Origin: Candidatus Cloacimonadota bacterium
GTDB lineage: Bacteria; Cloacimonadota; Cloacimonadia; Cloacimonadales; Cloacimonadaceae
Direction of reading: 5' to 3'
DNA length: 6,866 nt
NCBI GenBank assembly: GCA_028683635.1
Contig: JAQUHL010000107.1
Span: 1-6,866, forward strand
Shown here: positions 1 to 5,508 of the stretch, one piece after another
Layout of the letters: the number at the start of each line of letters is the position of its first letter
Numbering within the stretch: position 1 is the first letter of the stretch
Program-made: the position numbers and the translations under genes
The notes under the pieces: generated by a model
What the model was told of the DNA's origin: nothing
What the model saw: the letters and a program-made list of their open reading frames with translations, nothing else
Databases searched by the model: none

Positions 1-1
1 G

Positions 2-769
2 GCAATTTCGCCAGATGGAGCAAACGTCTGCTTTGTCTATCAGGGGGATCTGTGGGTAGTACCCTTCAAAGGAGGATCTGCCAGACGCCTCACCTCGACA
101 TCTGCTACCGAACAGAGACCCTTGTGGTCCCCAGATGGAAGATATATAGCTTTCAATTCTATCCGGGACGGACAGAATTATATCTATATCATAGCGGCAA
201 ACGGTGGGACTGCCAGGCCAGTATTTAGGGAAAGCTTTTGGGCAACTGATTGGTATGCCGATGGCAGCGCAATCCTGGCTTCAAAATGGAGCTACCAGTA
301 TGGTACTTCGCTCTACCGTGTTCCCCTGGATGGAACGAGACCCCAACTGGTAGTAGAAATTGGAGATGGAATCGCATCTCTATCTCCAGACAACAAAAGG
401 ATCATTTTCAACCGCCGGGGTTATGCCTTCCGGGAGGCCTACAAAGGAAGCCAGAATGGAGACCTCTGGGAAGTGGATATTGAATCCAAAAATTATACCA
501 GGCTAACAGACACAGAATATACAGAGCGCTATCCACGCTATTCAATGAGAAGCGGTTCGATCTTCTATGCCGCCTCCGATGGAGAACGCTTCCAGCTATA
601 CCGGGTGGAAAACAAGAACTTTAACAATCCTTATAAACTCACGAACTTCCCCATCTGGTCGGTTCGTAATATCAACATCGCCAGGGAAAACGACAGAATC
701 GTCTTCGAATGTTTCAATGAGCTGTGGAAATATGATCCAACCGCCGTTTTTAGCGACAAAGTCTCATAA
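2..769 (+). CDS. Tricorn peptidase segment 1: N-terminal beta-propeller (partial, ends at premature TAA)
   Basis: This is the first open segment of the interrupted tricorn gene. It enters from the left edge already inside the propeller, because the first codons read AISPDGANVCFVYQGDLW without a start codon. Repeated blades show the TolB/WD40-like pattern of SPDG, an aromatic or hydrophobic strand, then a DLW or LYRV strand and GG..RLT-like turns. The family uses such repeats as the six-bladed propeller that guards substrate entry. The segment ends at TAA after DKVS, and the next in-frame residues (LNIDIPEDQWEDPTRL) read as a natural continuation of a tricorn inter-blade strand. A product ending here would lack the peptidase domain and is unlikely to have catalytic activity. 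Confidence 0.7.
   Translation, partial: AISPDGANVCFVYQGDLWVVPFKGGSARRLTSTSATEQRPLWSPDGRYIAFNSIRDGQNYIYIIAANGGTARPVFRESFWATDWYADGSAILASKWSYQYGTSLYRVPLDGTRPQLVVEIGDGIASLSPDNKRIIFNRRGYAFREAYKGSQNGDLWEVDIESKNYTRLTDTEYTERYPRYSMRSGSIFYAASDGERFQLYRVENKNFNNPYKLTNFPIWSVRNINIARENDRIVFECFNELWKYDPTAVFSDKVS
767..769 (+). other. Premature in-frame TAA stop in the tricorn gene
   Basis: The codon order is GTC TCA TAA CTA AAC ATC GAC, in frame with the propeller before and after it. A single C-to-T change from CAA (Gln), or changes from AAA or GAA, would create it. The following CTA resembles the stop-CTA context known to favour readthrough in some viral and eukaryotic genes, but that context has no established meaning in this kind of bacterium. 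Confidence 0.85.
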
Positions 770-1426
770 CTAAACATCGACATCCCTGAAGACCAATGGG
801 AAGATCCTACCCGCCTGGCCATCATGAAAAACGATTTTCAGGTCTATGGAGTTTCGGATGATGAATTGCTGGTGGTATTCGGATTCAAATATGATCTGTT
901 TGCCATGCCCCGAAAGGGAGGGGAAGCTAAAAGGCTCAGCAATGACCATGCCGGATTCAATCAAATAGCCTTTCTCAAAGATCAGCATACTGCCATTGTT
1001 TCCAGATTGCATAAGGGTCTGAACTCCCTGTTCAAGGTAAGGATCGATAGCGTCCAAAGCATTGAACCGATCGAGTGGTTTGGCAAAGACCAGTTTGAGA
1101 TCAGCAGTTTTGATAGACAAGTAGATGGTTCATGGGTAATATCTTACAAAGATGAGCGCCGAGGCGGACGGATCGCTGTGGCAGATTCCAGTTTCAGCAC
1201 TGTCAAAGCCATCGATCTGGGTGATGTCTATGCCTATAATTTCGCACTTAGTCCGGATCCCAATTTTGCAACCTATGTAACCCTCAGGGAAGATAACTAT
1301 ATCCGGGATATCTACCTCTACGACTTCCAAAGTGGAGAATCCCAAAAACTGATCAATGACGATGCAGGAATCAGAGATTTTTCCTGGACTCCCGATCTGA
1401 AATCCCTTCTGGTAGTAAGCTCTTGA
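770..1426 (+). CDS. Tricorn peptidase segment 2: second beta-propeller region (between the two stops)
   Basis: This is the middle segment, in the same frame as the flanking ones. It continues propeller blades (for example ELLVVFGFKYDLFAMPRKGG, then ALSPDPNFATYVT and RDIYLYDFQSGES), as expected for the second propeller of tricorn. The first ATG after the stop is at 824, but no Shine-Dalgarno-like sequence precedes it (the upstream bases are cgcctggccatc). Family-like sequence also starts before that ATG, so it is not a natural gene start. The segment ends at TGA 1424-1426 after LLVVSS, and the frame continues as NICRLDLVPRDAYEM. It has no function that could be defended as an independent protein. 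Confidence 0.6.
   Translation, partial: LNIDIPEDQWEDPTRLAIMKNDFQVYGVSDDELLVVFGFKYDLFAMPRKGGEAKRLSNDHAGFNQIAFLKDQHTAIVSRLHKGLNSLFKVRIDSVQSIEPIEWFGKDQFEISSFDRQVDGSWVISYKDERRGGRIAVADSSFSTVKAIDLGDVYAYNFALSPDPNFATYVTLREDNYIRDIYLYDFQSGESQKLINDDAGIRDFSWTPDLKSLLVVSS
1424..1426 (+). other. Premature in-frame TGA stop in the tricorn gene
   Basis: The codon order is AGC TCT TGA AAT ATC TGC CGT, in frame with propeller sequence on both sides. A single C-to-T change from CGA (Arg), or a change from GGA or TGG, would create it. Tryptophan is encoded by TGG throughout the window. The complete genes here end in TAG or TAA, so no gene in the window shows TGA used as a true terminator. Confidence 0.85.
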
Positions 1427-3130
1427 AATATCTGCCGTCTGGATCTGGTGCCCAGGGATGCCTATGAGATGGAAACCGACCACTGGAAGGAAATCCTTCA
1501 GAAAAAGCCTGCTCCCCAAACTTCGGATCCCAAAACTGAGGCAGAAACCCAGAAAGATGCTGAACCAGAAGAAAATACGGAATCCCAAGACGTAGAACCG
1601 ACACCCGTTCCCGATGCAGAAACAGAGGAATTCGAACCGGCTGAAGCCAAAGAGAAAGAGGACGAAAAACCCAGGCTAACCATCGAATGGAGAGACTTGG
1701 AGAAGAGATACTTCAAGATCATCACAACCTCCAATGGCTATCTGACTCCCCTGAAGATGATCTCCGATACTACTTTCTATTACTTTCAGGAAAACTACTT
1801 TTCCGAGATCCCTTCCTACCTCAAAAAAGCCAATATCTATGGCGGCAACATCAAGGAAGAATTTAACTTTGGCAAGAATACAATGGCTTTTAAGCTGGTG
1901 GGCAGCACAATCTATTACACCAGTTCCGGAGCTTTGAAGAGCTATAACTATGTTACAGCCAAGCGGGGAGAAATCAACTGCTCATTCGATTATTCCTATG
2001 ATCTGAGTGTATTGAACCGCAGAGTGTTTGAGCAAGTATGGGGTGCCTTTGGCCAAAATTTTTACGATCCTGATATGCATGGCCAAAGCTGGGAAAAACT
2101 CTACGAGAGGTATCGTCCCTATGTGGAAAAGGTGGTAACAATAGACGATCTTTCTTATATTATCGATGAGATGATAGGAGATGTTAATGCTTCTCACACA
2201 GGTTTTTACCCACGTACAGACAAAGAACAGAAATACAAACGAATCGCATCCTTGGGAATGGATTTTGATCTTTCGGCCGAACTCGATGAGGGGTTGAAAA
2301 TCAAGAATGTCTTTCCCCGTCACCGTATATATGATTTTTACAAAATCAGACCAAATGATCTGCTGCTGGAAATCGATGGCACCAGGATCACTAAATACAC
2401 TTCGGTGGATTCCCTCCTGGCGGATAAGGTGGGTAAAAGAATCCGCTTGAAAATCAAGCAGGGAGATTCCATCCTCGATGCCCAGGTAGATGGAATCGAA
2501 CTCTGGGACCAAAGGGAACTCTGGTATCTCAAAAAGACTGAAGACAACCGGAACAAGGTAAGCGAGTTATCGTCTGGTAAACTGGGCTACGTCCATATCC
2601 CCTCAATGGGTTATGAAGACTATACAAAGTTCATAAATGACGTGTTCCGTTTTAATTCCGATAAAGCTGGTTTGGTAATAGACGTTCGTGGCAATACCGG
2701 AGGATGGATTCACGACTTGCTGGTAAGCTTCCTTTCACAGAGGCCCTATGCCTATTCCACGAGCAGACGAATGGGGTTTGAAAAACGGATCGAACCACGC
2801 AGGTTGTGGGATAAACCGACGATCGTGCTGGTAGATGAGAATTCCTTCTCAGATGGTGAAATCTTTCCCACAGTTTACAAAGAGCTGAAGCTGGGCAAGG
2901 TGGTTGGTTATCCCTCCAGCGGAGCAGTGATCGGTACCAGCCCCTACTATCTGATCGACGGATCTGAAATGCGGATGCCGGGCAGCGGATGGTTCAAGCT
3001 TGATGGAAGCAATATGGAAGGAACAGGAGCAATGCCGGACATCGTGATAGATCACACGCCCAATGATATCCTTGCCGAGCGTGACAATCAACTCCAAACT
3101 GCTGTTGAGGAGCTGCTGAAAGAGCTTTAG
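1427..3130 (+). CDS. Tricorn peptidase segment 3: acidic linker, PDZ domain and S41 serine peptidase domain
   Basis: This segment holds the catalytic half. An automatic caller would probably start it at GTG 1448, giving 560 residues, but that GTG reads as Val inside RLDLVPRD and has no ribosome site. In order it contains an acidic, Pro-rich linker (1502-1675), the end of the second propeller (~1676-1990), a helical S41 N-terminal part with MIGDVNASHTG, a PDZ domain (~2243-2500, with RPNDLLLEIDG) and the S41 core. In the core, LVIDVRGNTGG and VLVDENSFSDGEIF carry the oxyanion and nucleophile regions. The C-terminal MPDIVIDHTPNDILAERDNQL is typical of tricorn homologues. All residues expected for the Ser/His/Ser/Glu tetrad are present, so the domain shows no sign of decay apart from the upstream stops. 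Whether it is translated is unknown. Confidence 0.75.
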   Translation, partial: NICRLDLVPRDAYEMETDHWKEILQKKPAPQTSDPKTEAETQKDAEPEENTESQDVEPTPVPDAETEEFEPAEAKEKEDEKPRLTIEWRDLEKRYFKIITTSNGYLTPLKMISDTTFYYFQENYFSEIPSYLKKANIYGGNIKEEFNFGKNTMAFKLVGSTIYYTSSGALKSYNYVTAKRGEINCSFDYSYDLSVLNRRVFEQVWGAFGQNFYDPDMHGQSWEKLYERYRPYVEKVVTIDDLSYIIDEMIGDVNASHTGFYPRTDKEQKYKRIASLGMDFDLSAELDEGLKIKNVFPRHRIYDFYKIRPNDLLLEIDGTRITKYTSVDSLLADKVGKRIRLKIKQGDSILDAQVDGIELWDQRELWYLKKTEDNRNKVSELSSGKLGYVHIPSMGYEDYTKFINDVFRFNSDKAGLVIDVRGNTGGWIHDLLVSFLSQRPYAYSTSRRMGFEKRIEPRRLWDKPTIVLVDENSFSDGEIFPTVYKELKLGKVVGYPSSGAVIGTSPYYLIDGSEMRMPGSGWFKLDGSNMEGTGAMPDIVIDHTPNDILAERDNQLQTAVEELLKEL

Positions 3131-3132
3131 TA

Positions 3133-4020
3133 ATGAGCATTGAACTTCAAAACCTGATCCAACGAGCGGAAGCAATTTCCCAACACAACTGGCTGCACGC
3201 AATACATCTTCTGGAAAGTGCTGCCGAAGAAAACCCGGAGGTAATGGAACTGTTTCTCACCCTGGGTGATATCTACCTGCGCAGAAAGCTCTACGAAAAG
3301 GCAATCTTCCAATATCAGAAAGCCCATGCCCTGAGCCCCCGCAACCATTACCTGGCGTATATTATTGGAAATTGCTATTTTGCCTTGAATGAGTATCACC
3401 TGGCATTGTCCTACTATGACAATATCCCTGAAGAATCTATTGATACTCTCTATAATAAGGCCCTGGCCTATGCCTACACGAGCAAACACCGGGATAGCGT
3501 GTCCTGCCTGAAGAAAGTATTGCAAAGTATTTCGGACAATCCCTTTGTTTATGTCTTGCTGGTGGAACAACTCATCCGCATCCAGCATTTCGATGAAGCC
3601 ATGGACTATATCAAAACTGCAGAAATCAAATGTGGCAAACACAAACAACTCGCTCTTTACAAAGCTTTGATCTATACCAGAAAAAGCATCTGGCTGCAGG
3701 CCTATAGCTCCTTTAGGGATTATGAAGAGGAAAGCCCGATCAATAATCCGGATTATCTTCATACCTATGGTAACTGCGCCTGGAAGATTGGCCTTGTTAA
3801 CCAGGCGATTTCACTTTTGAACAGAGCCCGGGGTCTGAACCCCCACATCAGTGCTTTGTATGAAGACCTTTGCCGCCTTTATATCCAGATAGGAAGGCTG
3901 GACAAAGCTGAGGAAACAATCGATGCTGCAGAGAAGTATCTGATCAAGCTATCACCTGTATTGATGCTTTTGAAAGAAAGAATCTATAGGCATAATCCCC
4001 AGGGAACCTTACAGGGATAG
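3133..4020 (+). CDS. TPR-repeat protein of unknown specific role
   Basis: The protein has 295 residues, no signal peptide and no membrane segment, so it is probably cytoplasmic. Nearly the whole length is tetratricopeptide-like helical pairs, roughly eight from residue 4 to 273. Clear examples are LFLTLGDIYLRRKLYEKAIF (about 40-59), then AYIIGNCYFALNEYHLALSY, HTYGNCAWKIGLVNQAISLL (210-229) and LYEDLCRLYIQIGRLDKAEE (about 242-261). TPR arrays bind partner proteins; no catalytic domain is visible and the partner cannot be read from sequence. The ATG lies 2 nt after the tricorn stop in the string TAGTAATG. Only a weak purine stretch (GAAAGAG, 3118-3124) precedes it, which suggests translational coupling to the upstream gene. 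That makes the premature stops upstream relevant to its expression. The name 'TPR protein' is secure; a function is not. Confidence 0.9.
   Translation: MSIELQNLIQRAEAISQHNWLHAIHLLESAAEENPEVMELFLTLGDIYLRRKLYEKAIFQYQKAHALSPRNHYLAYIIGNCYFALNEYHLALSYYDNIPEESIDTLYNKALAYAYTSKHRDSVSCLKKVLQSISDNPFVYVLLVEQLIRIQHFDEAMDYIKTAEIKCGKHKQLALYKALIYTRKSIWLQAYSSFRDYEEESPINNPDYLHTYGNCAWKIGLVNQAISLLNRARGLNPHISALYEDLCRLYIQIGRLDKAEETIDAAEKYLIKLSPVLMLLKERIYRHNPQGTLQG
4013..4017 (+). promoter_or_regulatory. Likely ribosome binding site of manA
   Basis: AGGGA lies inside the last codons of the TPR gene, 6 nt before the ATG at 4024. It supports that ATG as the start and indicates that manA is translated from the shared operon message. 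Confidence 0.45.
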
Positions 4021-4023
4021 AAG

Positions 4024-5214
4024 ATGTATAAGATGCTCAATCCTGTCCGTAACTATGATTGGGGTTCCTTGAGCTTTATCCAGAATTTATGTTCACGAAC
4101 CGAAGAAACAGGATCACCCTTGGCCGAGCTGTGGATGGGAGCGCATCCAAATGCTCCCTCGCGTCTCATTTCCAACGGCAGGGAGATACCTCTCGATATT
4201 GCAATTGAAGCCGATCCCGAGGCTATGATCGGTGCCCGGGGGACAAATTTCAGATTGCAATATCTTTTCAAGATACTCGCCGCTGAAAAACCTCTCTCCA
4301 TCCAGGCTCATCCTAATAAAGCTCAGGCAGAAGAAGGGTTTTGGCAGGAAAACGAACGCAGAATACCCTTTGATGCACCCAACCGCAATTACAAAGATAA
4401 TAACCACAAGCCTGAACTGATGTGTGCCCTGACCCCATTTCAAGCGATGTGTGGGTTTCGTCCCCTCAATGAAATTGTAGCTTTAATACAAAAGCTCGAT
4501 TTGATTACTTTCTTCCCCTCCGTATTTGATATCTCATCAAACTCCGAATCTCTGGTTCTCAAGAATCTTTTTTTGGAATTGATGCGTCCGGCAGAAGGTA
4601 CACAAAATAGATTAATCGAAAAATTCATCTCTTCGCTGAAGAACCTGGAAGAGACAGATAGCTCTCTCGAATGTATCAAGTATTGGGGATTGGAATTTGC
4701 CAGGCTCTACCCGGATGATCTGGGTATTCTCTCCCCAATCTTCCTGAACCTGATTGAGCTCAATCCCTTTGAAGCCATTTATCTGGAAGCGGGGATTTTA
4801 CATGCCTATCTGAGAGGGGCAGGTGTCGAGATCATGGCAAATTCGGATAACGTTCTGAGGGGAGGTTTGACCAGCAAATACATCGATCTGGATGAACTGT
4901 TGCATATCCTGCGTTTTGAACCATATCTTCCTCAGATTCTAAGAGCGCAACCTATATCCAGGCAGGAAGGAGTGTATTCCACCAAAGCGCAGGAGTTTAA
5001 GCTCAGCATTGTCACCCTTTCCGAAGGTGAGCCATACAAAGCACAGATAAGCAGCGGTGCCGAAATTCTGCTCTGCATCGAAGGAAAGGCCAGAATTATG
5101 GACAGTGACAAAGCCCTGGATTTCGGAATGGGAGAATCCATCTTCATTCCTGCCAGGCATTCCTGCTATACTTTGAGGGGAAAGGCTATTCTTTTCAAGG
5201 CTACCACTCCTTAA
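4024..5214 (+). CDS. manA: Mannose-6-phosphate isomerase, type I (class I phosphomannose isomerase)
   Basis: The 396-residue product matches the usual length of bacterial ManA. The enzyme interconverts mannose 6-phosphate and fructose 6-phosphate in the cytoplasm. It links glycolysis to GDP-mannose and thus to polysaccharide or glycoprotein synthesis, or serves mannose use. The N-terminus LNPVRNYDWGS is the family opening. Predicted zinc ligands are Gln94 and His96 in LSIQAHPNKAQAEEGF, Glu131 in NHKPELMCAL and His260 in EAGILHAYLRGAGVEIMANS. The substrate-binding Arg279 lies in SDNVLRGGLTSKYID. The C-terminal part (about 320-396) is the cupin-like domain seen in the family. The gene starts 3 nt after the TPR stop and so is probably co-transcribed with it. 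All expected residues are present and nothing appears truncated. The identification is firm; its pathway use here is inferred. Confidence 0.96.
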   Translation: MYKMLNPVRNYDWGSLSFIQNLCSRTEETGSPLAELWMGAHPNAPSRLISNGREIPLDIAIEADPEAMIGARGTNFRLQYLFKILAAEKPLSIQAHPNKAQAEEGFWQENERRIPFDAPNRNYKDNNHKPELMCALTPFQAMCGFRPLNEIVALIQKLDLITFFPSVFDISSNSESLVLKNLFLELMRPAEGTQNRLIEKFISSLKNLEETDSSLECIKYWGLEFARLYPDDLGILSPIFLNLIELNPFEAIYLEAGILHAYLRGAGVEIMANSDNVLRGGLTSKYIDLDELLHILRFEPYLPQILRAQPISRQEGVYSTKAQEFKLSIVTLSEGEPYKAQISSGAEILLCIEGKARIMDSDKALDFGMGESIFIPARHSCYTLRGKAILFKATTP

Positions 5215-5270
5215 CCAAGGATAGATTTACCATCCAGGATTCTATCTTCAAAGGCTAATACAGTTTCCAC

Positions 5271-5357
5271 TTTGAAATGACATAATCAAACGGGGCATGG
5301 GGCGGAGCCCCATACAATATTGGGTGGTGGGCCGGGCATGGATTATGTCATTTCAAA
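5271..5357. repeat. 87-bp palindromic element: perfect 17-bp terminal inverted repeats with an internal GC hairpin
   Basis: The left arm TTTGAAATGACATAATC (5271-5287) is the exact reverse complement of the right arm GATTATGTCATTTCAAA (5341-5357). The 53-bp interior is far more GC-rich than the arms. It contains a perfect 7-bp hairpin, ATGGGGC-GGA-GCCCCAT (5297-5313), and the octamer GGGCATGG twice (5293-5300 and 5334-5341). The whole can fold as a long stem topped by a second hairpin. It may be a non-autonomous mobile element (MITE or REP-like), a bidirectional terminator or mRNA-end structure for the two converging genes, or a structured RNA. No clear target-site duplication is visible next to the arms, and no T-run follows the GC hairpin, so neither mobility nor termination is proven. 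Confidence 0.75.
5297..5313. terminator. GC-rich hairpin inside the palindromic element, possible bidirectional transcription end
   Basis: A 7-bp perfect stem (ATGGGGC/GCCCCAT) closes a GGA triloop, 83 bases after the manA stop. The position between two converging genes fits a shared terminator, and the hairpin is stable read from either strand. There is no U-tract directly downstream on either strand, so it is not a textbook intrinsic terminator. The assignment rests on position and stability only. Confidence 0.3.
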
Positions 5358-5508
5358 CTAAACACGATATAAGATCATGCTTGGGTTTAAAAAATCTGAT
5401 CCTACTCCTTTGGAGGTAGTGGGCGGGAATAGATTTACAAAAAAAGCCTCACAACCAGTATATCTGGAAGTCTGTTTTTCGATAAATCGGGATGTGCAAT
5501 GGTCTTTA

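Larger units (their letters stand above)
2..3130 (+). pseudogene. Tricorn-type S41 peptidase, 5'-truncated by the window edge and interrupted by two in-frame stops
   Basis: Reading from base 2 gives about 1,042 codons in a single frame to TAG at 3128-3130, broken only by TAA (767-769) and TGA (1424-1426). Propeller-type repeats (ISPDG, WSPDGRYIAF, GDLWVVP, GGSARRLT) fill the first ~480 codons. An acidic linker, a PDZ domain and an S41 domain follow. Tricorn peptidases degrade oligopeptides, with the propellers acting as gates to the active site. The predicted catalytic residues are Ser-His in ASHTG (2192-2197), the nucleophile Ser followed by Asp in SFSDGE (Ser at 2849-2851) and Glu in NMEGTGAMPD (3017-3019). 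They fall at codons 731/732, 950 and 1006, against 745/746, 965 and 1023 recalled for Thermoplasma tricorn, so only a short N-terminus (perhaps a signal peptide) should lie outside the window. No ribosome site precedes the internal ATG or GTG codons after the stops. It may be a recent pseudogene, a readthrough gene or a sequence error. Confidence 0.85.
5215..5508. other. Intergenic region between converging genes
   Basis: These 294 bases separate the ends of manA (+) and the carboxypeptidase-like gene (-). They hold the 87-bp inverted-repeat element described separately. They also hold a small imperfect hairpin at 5402-5419 (CTACTCC, loop TTT, GGAGGTAG with one bulged G) and a run of seven A at 5439-5445. 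I see no convincing gene, tRNA or textbook intrinsic terminator. Transcription from both sides must end here or run antisense into the opposite gene. Confidence 0.7.

Noticed and set aside
767..1426. Alternative genetic code in which stop codons are sense
   Set aside because: Two different codons (TAA and TGA) would need reassignment, yet manA ends in TAA with family-typical length, and Trp is encoded by TGG.
1424..1455. TGA 1424 as a selenocysteine codon, with CTGG/CCAG (1439-1442, 1452-1455) and a GGT-containing loop downstream resembling a bacterial SECIS
   Set aside because: The stem is only 4 bp, tricorn peptidases are not known selenoproteins, the site is in a propeller blade and not a redox centre, and it would not explain the TAA at 767.
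1130..1588. Long minus-strand open frames opposite the tricorn gene (also 1982-2512 and 3127-3762)
   Set aside because: They lie fully antisense to sequence with clear family motifs, and their translations look like frame shadows.
5221..5438. Direct repeat ATAGATTTAC at 5221-5230 and 5429-5438 as a possible insertion footprint around the palindromic element
   Set aside because: The copies are 10 bp, AT-rich and lie 40-70 bp away from the element's ends, so they do not look like a target-site duplication; chance is likely.
5439..5445. Run of seven A (T7 on the minus strand) as an intrinsic terminator of the minus-strand gene
   Set aside because: Only a weak 4-bp stem (CCAG/CTGG) lies upstream on that strand and it is separated from the T-run, so the hairpin part is not convincing.
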